DNA of 64,000 nt from contig NZ_CP121666.1 of assembly GCF_029714325.1 (NCBI RefSeq), forward strand, positions 5,270,001-5,334,000, given 5' to 3'. Both the position numbers and the translations under genes were made by a program. Below are positions 54,464-62,188 of the stretch, one piece after another. The stretch is from Bradyrhizobium sp. CB1717. GTDB lineage: Bacteria; Pseudomonadota; Alphaproteobacteria; Rhizobiales; Xanthobacteraceae. A model generated the notes under the pieces. It had not been told where the DNA came from and made no database searches. It was given only the letters and a program-made list of their open reading frames with translations. The stretch's first letter is position 1. Every line of letters starts with the position of its first letter.

Positions 54464-55657
54464 CTAGCGCCGGCCGCCGCCAATCCCGCCTCCGGGACCA
54501 CCAAAGCCTCCGCCACCCATTCCACCGCCGGGGCCCATCGGCCCGCCGCCCGGCGCGCCGAACCCGCCAGGACCCGACGGACCGCTCGGGCCTGTCGGCG
54601 CAGGGCCGGGATTTGCACCGGGGCTCGATCCAGACGCAGGCGCACCGGGGGCACCAGGCTGACCGCCGCCCGGAGTCGGCGTGCCGCTGTTCGGATGCAG
54701 GATTGAACCACCGGGCGACCGGCCGCCGGGACCGCCGCCGGGCGACGGTGCTCCCGGCCCTTGGCCGATGGCCTTCGCCGAATCCACCTGAAGGCCGCGC
54801 GAGCGATCGAACACGCCGTTGACCACCATGCGCGCTTCGCCCGCCGCGGGCCCGAAGCGCGAGCCGTCACGTGCGATCAACCCCGAGCCGAGCTGGAGGT
54901 TGGTGCCCGCCCTTTGCACATAGGCCTCGATCGACAACCGGCTCGCGCCGACGAGATCCGAGAAATCGTCGATCCGCGTGCGCGCGGCCTGCATCGTGCC
55001 CTGGCTCGCGCTGCCCTCGATCTGGACGCGCTGGCCGACCAGCAGCGGATCGACGCCGTTCAGCCTCAAGCCGCCGATATGCAGGCCATCAGGCCCGCGC
55101 TCGACCAGGCCCGTGACGCGCGCGACCGCATCGCGCCGCGGCTCGACCAGGCTCGCGACGATGACGCCATCGGTGCGGCGCAGACCGAAGACGGCGACCT
55201 GCGTGCCCGGACGAATCTTGCTCTCCTTGTCGCCTGCGACGATCTTCTGGCCGAGCACCGTCAGCTCGTTGCCCTTCACCTGCTCGACCGGCCCTGCGAC
55301 CTCGCTCACGATCGCGATGTTGCGCGTGACCAGCGTGCCGTCGGCCTGCCGGGTCGCGACCACGCGCGCGAGCTGGCCGATGCGCAGGGCATTGGTGCTG
55401 GCCGGCTCGCCATCGATGCGGACCGGGACGTCGCTGGCATAGGTGACGCGCTCGCCGTTGACGTAGATGCTGCCGAAGCGCTGGATCACGCCGACAATGC
55501 CGGTGCCGCCGATGCCGTGATCATCGCCACGCGTGATTCCGGTGCCGCCGATGCCCTGGTCGGTGCCGCGCTTGACCTGCGCGCTGGCCATCGCCGTGCC
55601 GGCGAGCCAGAATCCCATCAACAGCAGACGGCGGGAGATCAGCGGCGGCCGGCTCAT
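54464..55657 (-). CDS. Secreted DUF5666-domain protein with collagen-like Gly/Pro tail
   Basis: A 397-aa exported protein. Signal peptide MSRPPLISRRLLLMGFWLAGTAMASA|QV. Next is a short GIGGTGI repeat (QGIGGTGITRGDDHGIGGTGI). From about residue 55 to 290, repeated small beta domains of DUF5666 type follow (VGVIQRFGSIYVNG, ARVVATRQADGTLVTRNIAI, RTDGVIVASLVEPR). The last ~100 residues are Gly/Pro/Ser-rich (GPSGPSGPGGFGAPGG, GGGMGGGGFGGPGG), probably unstructured or surface-extended. Its start overlaps the DUF6502 stop by 4 bp, so both are one translationally coupled operon, divergent from the polysaccharide genes. Function unknown. Confidence 0.85.
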   Translation of the reverse strand: MSRPPLISRRLLLMGFWLAGTAMASAQVKRGTDQGIGGTGITRGDDHGIGGTGIVGVIQRFGSIYVNGERVTYASDVPVRIDGEPASTNALRIGQLARVVATRQADGTLVTRNIAIVSEVAGPVEQVKGNELTVLGQKIVAGDKESKIRPGTQVAVFGLRRTDGVIVASLVEPRRDAVARVTGLVERGPDGLHIGGLRLNGVDPLLVGQRVQIEGSASQGTMQAARTRIDDFSDLVGASRLSIEAYVQRAGTNLQLGSGLIARDGSRFGPAAGEARMVVNGVFDRSRGLQVDSAKAIGQGPGAPSPGGGPGGRSPGGSILHPNSGTPTPGGGQPGAPGAPASGSSPGANPGPAPTGPSGPSGPGGFGAPGGGPMGPGGGMGGGGFGGPGGGIGGGRR

Positions 55658-56550
55658 GAACCGCCCTCTTTGCCGGCGTCCTTTGCACCGTCCTTGCCGC
55701 CTGCCTTCGTCTCGCTCTCCTCGTCGGCGTCCTCGCTGTAGATGTAGATGCCGAAATTCCAGCGGGCATCACCGCCCTTGTCCTTGGCGAGCGCGCGGTT
55801 GGCCTCGCGGTTGGCGGTCTTCAGCGCGTCCATGGCGAGCTCGCGCGAGCGCGCCTCGAGGCGCCGCGCGAGCTTCGGCGAGATGTTGTTGTAGTGCACC
55901 GCGCGTTCGAGATAGCGCGGTCCATCCGAGACGTTCTGCGCGGCGGCCGCGATGTGGTCGTGCAGGTTGCGGCCGAGATAGTGCCATTTGCTGTCGTCCT
56001 CGCCTGATGGGACGAAGGCGGCCTCGACCAGCTCGATCTCGTCATTCTCGTTAATGGTGACGAGCTTGCGATCGACCCACTCGTCGAGCACCGCGCGCGG
56101 ACGCACGTCCTTGGTGACGGAGGCGACGAGCTGCTCGAATGACGGCGCATCGCCTTCGGCGTTACGCGGCAGCGCCAGCGGCTCGCCCTTCGCGTCCGTG
56201 AACTCGGGCGCGGCGAGCCAGCGCGCGATCACGGCGCTGGTCAGCGACACCGCCGCCGGAGCTTCGTGCACCGGCGCGCCCGCGCCGCGCAGCCGCGCCA
56301 CCTCCTTGCGATGGATGCCGGTGAGCAGGCTGACGCGGCTGTCGGTCTGCTCTTTCCCCTCCAGCGCGAAATCATGCTCGGCGACGTTGACGAAGAGCTC
56401 GCGAAGCAACTGCGCCAGCGCGGGAAAGGTCATGCCGCTGCGGATGCAGAGCCGCACGAGCGGGCGCAGCAGCCGCGCCAGGGGCGCGTGCAGCTTCGCG
56501 GCGGCATTCGGCTGTGGTGCCGCTGCTTTCGACCCGGGCTTGGCATTCAT
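55654..56550 (-). CDS. DUF6502-family protein with helix-turn-helix-like segment
   Basis: A 298-aa soluble protein of the DUF6502 type. A short low-complexity start is followed by LRPLVRLCIRSGMTFPALAQLLRELFVNVAEHDF. Then comes a helix-turn-helix-like stretch at about residues 70-92 (TDSRVSLLTGIHRKEVARLRG) and a winged-domain-like part (FEQLVASVTKDVRPRAVLDEWVDRKLV). The C-terminal half includes GRNLHDHIAAAAQNV and an acidic/Lys end (DADEESETKAGGKDGAKD). I infer DNA binding; the family has no firm function. It heads the two-gene operon with DUF5666. A TACAAT -10 ends 6 nt before the ATG, so the mRNA may be leaderless. Confidence 0.8.
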   Translation of the reverse strand: MNAKPGSKAAAPQPNAAAKLHAPLARLLRPLVRLCIRSGMTFPALAQLLRELFVNVAEHDFALEGKEQTDSRVSLLTGIHRKEVARLRGAGAPVHEAPAAVSLTSAVIARWLAAPEFTDAKGEPLALPRNAEGDAPSFEQLVASVTKDVRPRAVLDEWVDRKLVTINENDEIELVEAAFVPSGEDDSKWHYLGRNLHDHIAAAAQNVSDGPRYLERAVHYNNISPKLARRLEARSRELAMDALKTANREANRALAKDKGGDARWNFGIYIYSEDADEESETKAGGKDGAKDAGKEGGS

Positions 56551-56556
56551 GTCTGA

Positions 56557-56637
56557 ATTGTAGCGATCTACGGCGTGGGACACAATCCCACTTTTTCCTG
56601 TTTGCCAATTGACGTGGTAAATTTTCCCACATATACG
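56557..56637. promoter_or_regulatory. Divergent promoters with two 17-bp operators
   Basis: Site 1: GTGGGA-CACAA-TCCCAC at 56575-56591 (perfect). Site 2: GTGGTA-AATTT-TCCCAC at 56614-56630 (one mismatch). Centres are 39 bp apart. Plus-strand promoter: TTGACG 56609-56614, 17-bp spacer, TATACG 56632-56637; site 2 fills the spacer. Minus-strand -10 TACAAT (56562-56557), with a weak TTGTGT (56585-56580) 17 bp upstream inside site 1. One regulator could thus control both directions. Confidence 0.7.
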
Positions 56638-56677
56638 AAACGCCACTGAGGGGCGCGACGTAGAGGGACTCACACCC

Positions 56678-56839
56678 ATGGCAGACCGCTTGGTCCGCAT
56701 TTCCAGTTCACCACGTGTTGTACCGGCTCCCGCTTGGGGCCACGGCGCAATCGAGCCGATGCTGCCCGCACTGCTGCGCGGCGTGATCTTCATCTCGGTG
56801 CTGGCCGCACCGTTCCTCGCAGCGCTTGTCGCAGGCTGA
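56678..56839 (+). CDS. Small single-pass membrane protein (53 aa) heading the polysaccharide operon
   Basis: MADRLVRISSSPRVVPAPAW is a polar start, followed by one hydrophobic helix (LLRGVIFISVLAAPFLAALVAG) to the end. AGAGGG lies upstream of the ATG at 56678, and the promoter at 56609-56637 would give a leader of about 34 nt. The next gene starts 8 bp after its stop, so it is in the operon. It might be a small accessory subunit of the export complex; that is inference from position. Confidence 0.65.
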   Translation: MADRLVRISSSPRVVPAPAWGHGAIEPMLPALLRGVIFISVLAAPFLAALVAG

Positions 56840-56847
56840 CCGCGATC

Positions 56848-58776
56848 ATGCATCACACCAGCGAAACCCCGCGCCGTCCGTCGGTGCTGCACATCTTCAA
56901 GATCTACTATCCCGATCTGTTCGGCGGCACGCTTACGGTGATCCGCGACATCTGCGCGAGCCTGAAGGATGCCTTCGCCTCCGCCGTGCTGGTCTGTTCG
57001 CAATCGGCCGAGCGGCGCGAGATCGTCGTCAACGACGTGCCGGTCGAGCGCGTGCGCTCGTTCGGCAACGTGCTGTCGCTGCCCGCCGCCCCGACCTATC
57101 CCTGGCGTCTCTGGCGCAGAAGCGCCGAGCACGATCTGCTCGCGCTCCACGCCCCCTTCCCGCTGGCCGACCTCGTCTTCGCCTTCGGCTTCGGCGTCAG
57201 GCGGCCGCTGGTGGTGCACTGGCACGCCGACATCGTCACCCATGCCGGCCTGCGCTGGTTCATCGAGCCGCTGATGCGGCGGACGCTGCGACGCGCCAAG
57301 GCGATCATCGTGTCCGACCACGTGCTGGTCGACACCACGCCGCTGCTGCGCGAATTCGAGGACAAATGCCACGTCGTGCCATTCGGCATCGACACCTCGG
57401 GCTATGACTGGCCGAAGATCGAGCCGCACCACGTCAACGACCGCGGCCGGCTCGTGCTCGCCTGCGGTCGGCTCGTGCCCTACAAGGGTTTTGACGTGCT
57501 CATCCGCGCCGCGGCTGCGCACAATTTCGAGACCTGGATCATCGGCGAGGGCGTCGAGCGGCCGCGGCTCGAGCAGTTGATCCAAGAGCTCGGCCTCGGT
57601 GACCGCGTTCGCCTGATCGGCTCGGTCAACGATTGCGAGCGCATCAAGCTGATGTGCCTCGCCGACGTCTTCGTAATGCCATCAGTGACCAATGCCGAGA
57701 CCTTCGGCCTCGTCCAGCTCGAGGCCATGGCTGCCGGGCGCCCGGTCGTAAATACGGCGCTCGACACCGCGGTGCCGCGCGTCGCCCGCCACGGCATGGA
57801 GGCGATCACTGTGCCGCCGGGCGATGCCGAGAAGCTGGGTGAGGCCATCGACACCCTGATCCGCGATCCCGAGCGCCGCCGCCGCATGGGACTCGCGGCG
57901 CGCTCGCGCGCCCTCTCCCGCTATTCGGCCACGGCCTTCAAGCAGGGCATGGAGACCGTCTACCGCGACGCCGTCGCCGCCTCCAACGCGGAGCGACCAG
58001 CGACCGCCGAGCCGCCTCAGGCGACCGGCTGGCTGGACACGGTCCGGATCGCGGCGGCGCTCGCCTGGTCCGACATGCGGCACCGCTACGTCCGCTCACT
58101 GCTCGGCCCGTTCTGGATGTCGCTGCAGATGGCGATCGTGGTCGTGGTGCTGGGCTCGGTGATCGGCCAGATGTCGAACGCCAACATGACGGCCCGCCTG
58201 CCGATGCTGGCGCTGTCGATGACGGCCTGGACCTTCCTCAATGGCGTGGTGCTGGATGCGACCACGGCGCTCCAGAACTCCGCGAGCCTGATCCGCGACC
58301 GTGCCCTGCCGCCCGTCATCTTCCTCCTGCAATGCACCTTCCGTCACGCGCTGTTCGCACTCCATAACGCCTGTGTGCCGCTGCTGCTGTGGCTCGCCTT
58401 CTCGCCGCACGACCTCTCTCACGCGCTGGCGGCGCTGCCCGGTCTGCTGCTGTTCGTCGCCTGCACCTTCGCCCTGAGCCTCGTTCTCGGCGCCATGGCG
58501 ACGCGTTATCGCGACCTCAAGCCGATCATCGAATCCACGCTGATGCTCGCCTTTCTCGCCTCGCCCGTGATCTGGTCGTCCGACATGATCAACCACCGCT
58601 CGACGGTGATGCGGCTCAATCCGCTGACGCATCTGTTCGCGGTGTGGCGCGAGCCGCTGGCGGGCGGCCATGTCGATCCCGTCAGCATCGTCTACGTCAT
58701 CGTCGCGCTGGCGCTCCTGGTGTTTGCGAGCGTGCTGACGCTAGTCCATCTGCGCAAAGCCGCATTCTGGATCTGA
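56848..58776 (+). CDS. Fusion of GT4 glycosyltransferase and ABC-2 polysaccharide export permease
   Basis: A 642-aa protein with two domains usually found as separate proteins. Residues 1-385: GT-B glycosyltransferase, family 4 type, with N-terminal KIYYPDLFGGTLTVIRDI, ACGRLVPYKGFDVLIRA, and the EX7E motif (Glu284-Glu292, ETFGLVQLE). Residues about 394-642: ABC-2 permease (Wzm/KpsM type) starting WLDTVRIAAALAWSDMRHRYVRSLLGPFWMSLQ, the conserved cytoplasmic helix before six membrane helices. A later RYRDLKPIIES and LNPLTHLFAVWREPL are classic Wzm motifs. The frame is continuous with no internal stop. The ATPase gene follows 3 bp later. This implies glycan assembly is coupled directly to export. 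Confidence 0.93.
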   Translation: MHHTSETPRRPSVLHIFKIYYPDLFGGTLTVIRDICASLKDAFASAVLVCSQSAERREIVVNDVPVERVRSFGNVLSLPAAPTYPWRLWRRSAEHDLLALHAPFPLADLVFAFGFGVRRPLVVHWHADIVTHAGLRWFIEPLMRRTLRRAKAIIVSDHVLVDTTPLLREFEDKCHVVPFGIDTSGYDWPKIEPHHVNDRGRLVLACGRLVPYKGFDVLIRAAAAHNFETWIIGEGVERPRLEQLIQELGLGDRVRLIGSVNDCERIKLMCLADVFVMPSVTNAETFGLVQLEAMAAGRPVVNTALDTAVPRVARHGMEAITVPPGDAEKLGEAIDTLIRDPERRRRMGLAARSRALSRYSATAFKQGMETVYRDAVAASNAERPATAEPPQATGWLDTVRIAAALAWSDMRHRYVRSLLGPFWMSLQMAIVVVVLGSVIGQMSNANMTARLPMLALSMTAWTFLNGVVLDATTALQNSASLIRDRALPPVIFLLQCTFRHALFALHNACVPLLLWLAFSPHDLSHALAALPGLLLFVACTFALSLVLGAMATRYRDLKPIIESTLMLAFLASPVIWSSDMINHRSTVMRLNPLTHLFAVWREPLAGGHVDPVSIVYVIVALALLVFASVLTLVHLRKAAFWI

Positions 58777-58779
58777 CGC

Positions 58780-59520
58780 ATGGTCAGGGTCACTCTTCGC
58801 AACGTCTGTCTCGACTATCCGCTCTACGGCGCCTACGACTTCTCGCTGAAGCGGCGGCTGCTCGGGCATCTCATCCGCGAGCCGGGTGAGATGCGGATCA
58901 TCCGCGCCGTCGACAACGTCACGATCGAGGCCGAAGCAGGCAGCCGCATCGGGCTCGCCGGTCCCAACGGCTCCGGCAAGTCGACGCTGCTGCGGCTGAT
59001 TGCCGGGGTGTATCCACCGAGCAGCGGCAGCATCGCGCTGCAGGGCAACGTCGTGCCGCTGCTCGGCCTCAACGCCGGCGTCAACCTCGATTTCGTGGCG
59101 GAGGACAACATCGCGCTGCTGCTGCGGATCAGCGGCCACAGGCCGACCCGCGCCGTGATCGACGAGATCTGGGCCTTCACCGAGCTGGAGCCCCGCATGC
59201 AGCGGCTTCCCTTAAGGATGTTCTCCTCGGGAATGCTGATGCGGGTGTTGTTTGCGACCGCGACCGCCTTTCCGGCCGACATCCTGCTGCTCGACGAATG
59301 GCTCAGCGTGGTCGACGAGCATTTTGCGGAGAAGGCGCAGGAGCGACTGCTGAACATGGTGTCGCAGGCGGCGATCGTGATCATCGCCTCGCACGACCAA
59401 CCGCTGCTGCGCCGCATCTGCACCAGCATCATCAATCTCGATCACGGCCGCATCGCCTCGACCGTCACTGTCGAGCCCCCGGCCACGCACACCTTTGAGC
59501 TCCGCGAGAAACGCGCATGA
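58780..59520 (+). CDS. ABC transporter ATPase for polysaccharide export (Wzt/KpsT type)
   Basis: A 246-aa ATPase partner of the upstream permease. Walker A GPNGSGKST (Lys67), Q-loop region LQGNVVPLLGLNAGVNLDFVAEDNI (the LLGLGAGF-like stretch typical of Wzt/KpsT), degenerate signature MFSSGMLMRV (S-S-G-M form of this subfamily), Walker B LLLDEW (Asp172-Glu173), and His switch ASHDQPLL. There is no C-terminal carbohydrate-binding domain like that of E. coli O9a Wzt, so chain-terminal recognition is not expected here. It overlaps the next glycosyltransferase by 4 bp. Confidence 0.94.
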   Translation: MVRVTLRNVCLDYPLYGAYDFSLKRRLLGHLIREPGEMRIIRAVDNVTIEAEAGSRIGLAGPNGSGKSTLLRLIAGVYPPSSGSIALQGNVVPLLGLNAGVNLDFVAEDNIALLLRISGHRPTRAVIDEIWAFTELEPRMQRLPLRMFSSGMLMRVLFATATAFPADILLLDEWLSVVDEHFAEKAQERLLNMVSQAAIVIIASHDQPLLRRICTSIINLDHGRIASTVTVEPPATHTFELREKRA

Positions 59521-60911
59521 AACAGAACATCCTCGTCGTCTCCGAGTCGCTCGGACAACCCAACCACAAGCGCGGCATCTTCCATTTCACGCGGGAGCTT
59601 GTGCGTTCGCTCGCCTCGGAGGGCCACGAACTCACGCTGCTGGTGGAGACCTCGAAGCGCTACCGCAAACTGTTGCGGCGCGAGCGACGCACGAAGCTGT
59701 TCGCGGCCCAGTCCCGCAACATCGAGCTGCTTGCGCTTTATCGCTTCCTCGACGAAATCAACGTGAGCGGGCCGGTGACGCTCAGCGGCACGCGCCGCAA
59801 ATTCGACTGGCTCCGGCACAGGGCCGGCATGTTGCTGTCGCGCGACAACATTCTGTGCCTGCTGCGCGCGATCGGCCTGCGTGGCCTGAACGCGCACCAG
59901 ATCGAGAACCGGCCCGCCGCGCTCGAATACATACCGCCGGATCTGAGCCACCTCGAATTGTTCGGCGACTTCCAGCTCGAGCCCGGATTCTTCAACTACC
60001 AGGATTCCTCGGCCTTCTTCCTGCTCCCACCGCCGCGGATCGACGCGCGCGACTACGACGTGATCGTCGTGGACACCCCGACCCGCGTGGCGATCAAGCG
60101 CAGGCCGGACGCCAAGGTGATCTGCGTCGTCCACGATCTGTTGCCGCTCACCGATCTCAAGCTCAGCGACATCGCCACGCGGCAGTTCCTGGCGCGAATC
60201 CGCACCAGCCTGCGCCAGGCCGACGAACTCGCCTTCGTTTCAAACTACAGCATGCTGCGGTTCAGGGAACTGTTGCCGCAATTTGCGCACCTACCGGCGC
60301 GGGTCGTGTATCCCCGCACCCGGTTCGACGCCCCGGATGTCCTGCACCTTCCAGCCCCGTCGGGGCGTCCGGGGCGGCCGAGCTTCGTCGTGATCGTCTC
60401 GAACGAGCCGCGCAAGAACGTCGCCGCCGTCGTCCGTGCCTTCCGCGGCGTACCGCAGGCCGATCTCTTCGTGATCGGCTATGCCGGCGAGATCAGCCGG
60501 ATGCGCAACCTCCCGCAAAACGTCCGCTTCGCCGGCTATGTCGACGAGCACGAGAAGGCCGCCTTGATCGCGGAAGCGCACGGCCTGATCATGCCGAGCC
60601 TTGCCGAAGGTTTCGGCGTTCCGATCATCGAGGCGCTGGCCGCGAACACGCCGGTGCTGTGCTCGGACATCGCAGTCTTCCGCGAGGTCGCCGGCGAGCT
60701 GGCCGATTATTTCGACCCGTATTCGACGGACTCGATCGCCGCATCCGTCACCCGCGTGCTGACACGGCAGGAGGAGTGGCGCGGGAAGATCCGGGCGCGG
60801 CGCCAGGAGCTTGCGAAGCGCTTCGGTTACGAGACCCAGGCCCGCGATTTCCTCGGCCGCCAGGTCCCCGCGGACAGACTGGCGGCCGCGCCGCTCGCAT
60901 CGTACGGATGA
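59517..60911 (+). CDS. Glycosyltransferase, GT4-like
   Basis: A 464-aa GT-B enzyme. The N-terminal half carries QNILVVSESLGQPNHKRGIFHFTRELVRSLASEGHE, a donor/acceptor domain with a long insertion. The C-terminal Rossmann half has VVIVSNEPRKNVAAVVRAF, FAGYVDEHEKAALIAEA and the EX7E motif EGFGVPIIE. LTDLKLSDIATRQFLARI precedes the linker. Similar proteins act on extracellular polysaccharide or O-antigen; the sugar is unknown. It is coupled to the ATPase and to the ligase-like gene by ATGA overlaps on both sides, so stoichiometry is linked. Confidence 0.92.
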   Translation: MKQNILVVSESLGQPNHKRGIFHFTRELVRSLASEGHELTLLVETSKRYRKLLRRERRTKLFAAQSRNIELLALYRFLDEINVSGPVTLSGTRRKFDWLRHRAGMLLSRDNILCLLRAIGLRGLNAHQIENRPAALEYIPPDLSHLELFGDFQLEPGFFNYQDSSAFFLLPPPRIDARDYDVIVVDTPTRVAIKRRPDAKVICVVHDLLPLTDLKLSDIATRQFLARIRTSLRQADELAFVSNYSMLRFRELLPQFAHLPARVVYPRTRFDAPDVLHLPAPSGRPGRPSFVVIVSNEPRKNVAAVVRAFRGVPQADLFVIGYAGEISRMRNLPQNVRFAGYVDEHEKAALIAEAHGLIMPSLAEGFGVPIIEALAANTPVLCSDIAVFREVAGELADYFDPYSTDSIAASVTRVLTRQEEWRGKIRARRQELAKRFGYETQARDFLGRQVPADRLAAAPLASYG

Positions 60912-62188
60912 CGGCCGAATCCGCGATGTGGTCCGGTCCTGCTGATCGGAAGGGCGGCCGGACGGGATGGCGGACCTGGCGTAATCCGGCCGCGCTGCTC
61001 CGGGCAGCAGATGTGCTCGTCATCCTGATCGCGGCATCGCTGCCGTGGTCCACGACGGCGCCATCGATCTTCGCCGGGCTCTGGTTGCTCGCGGTGACGC
61101 CGACCATCGCCTGGCGCGACTATGCGCGCCGGCTGACGCGGCCGGCGTTTGCCCTGCCCTTCGCGCTCCTGCTGCTCGCGCTCGTCGGCACGCTGTGGTC
61201 GGAGGGGGCATGGGCGGACCGGCTGCATGCGATCAAGCCGGTCGCAAAGCTCGTGCTGATTCCGCCGCTGCTCTATCATTTCAGCCGGTCCGAACGGGGC
61301 CTCCACGTCTGCATCGCCTTTCTCGCCTCCTGCGCGCTGCTTGTCGTGTTCTCCTGGATCGTGCTGCTGAACCCCGCCTGGAAGATCACTGCGACGGCGT
61401 CATCAGGCGTTCCCGTCAAGAACTACATCGACCAGAGCCAGGAATTCACGCTGTGTGCCTTTGCACTTGCGCTGCCGGTTCTGACTTTCTGGCGTAGCGG
61501 ACGCGCGGTCGCAGCACTCGCCTGCCTGTCCTTGATCCTGCTGTTCGTCACCAACATGGTGTTCGTCGCCGCGGCCCGCACCGCCCTGCTCTGCATCGCA
61601 GTGCTGCTGGCGCTGTTCGCCTGGAGGCATCTAAGCCGGCGGGCAGCGCTGGTCTTGCTTGCGGGCGCGGTCACAGCAAGCCTGCTAGCCTGGACGACAT
61701 CGCCCTATCTGCGCCAGCGCATCGCCGACGTCGCGATCGAATACCGCCACGGCCATGAGGACATCAGCCGCGCCTCGACCGCGCAGCGGCTGACCTACTG
61801 GCGCAAGGCGCTCCACGCCTTCACCGAGGCGCCCATGATCGGCCACGGCACCGGCTCGATCAAGCGCCAGTTCGAGCGCGCCGCCACAAGCGAAAGCAGC
61901 CTTGCTGCCGAAGTCGTCAACAACCCGCACAACCAGACCCTCAACGCCGCGATGCAATGGGGCCTGTTGGGCGTCGTCCTGCTCTACGCCATGTGGATCG
62001 CGCAGCTACGGCTGTTCCTCGGCGAAGGCCTGGCCGCCTGGATCGGCCTCGCCGTCGTCGTGCAGAACTTCGCGAGCTCATTGCTCAACTCGCATTTGTT
62101 CGATTTCCACGAGGGCTGGATGTATGTGCTCGGCGTCGGCGTCGCCGGCGGCATGGTCCTGAAGGCCAAGGCCAGCAGTCAGAAATGA
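60908..62188 (+). CDS. O-antigen ligase/polymerase-like membrane protein
   Basis: A 426-aa membrane protein with about ten helices, of the Wzy_C/O-antigen ligase fold. The main periplasmic loop has ISRASTAQRLTYWRKALHAFTEAPMIGHGTGSIKRQF and VNNPHNQTLNAAMQWGLLGVVLL, where the R-x-x-Y/W-W, G-x-G and N-P-H-N features are typical of WaaL and PST polymerases. ABC-exported glycans usually need a ligase but not a Wzy polymerase, so WaaL-like ligation is the more likely role. Start ATG 60908 overlaps the previous stop. Its stop codon directly abuts the stop of the convergent binding-protein gene. Confidence 0.9.
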   Translation: MTAESAMWSGPADRKGGRTGWRTWRNPAALLRAADVLVILIAASLPWSTTAPSIFAGLWLLAVTPTIAWRDYARRLTRPAFALPFALLLLALVGTLWSEGAWADRLHAIKPVAKLVLIPPLLYHFSRSERGLHVCIAFLASCALLVVFSWIVLLNPAWKITATASSGVPVKNYIDQSQEFTLCAFALALPVLTFWRSGRAVAALACLSLILLFVTNMVFVAAARTALLCIAVLLALFAWRHLSRRAALVLLAGAVTASLLAWTTSPYLRQRIADVAIEYRHGHEDISRASTAQRLTYWRKALHAFTEAPMIGHGTGSIKRQFERAATSESSLAAEVVNNPHNQTLNAAMQWGLLGVVLLYAMWIAQLRLFLGEGLAAWIGLAVVVQNFASSLLNSHLFDFHEGWMYVLGVGVAGGMVLKAKASSQK

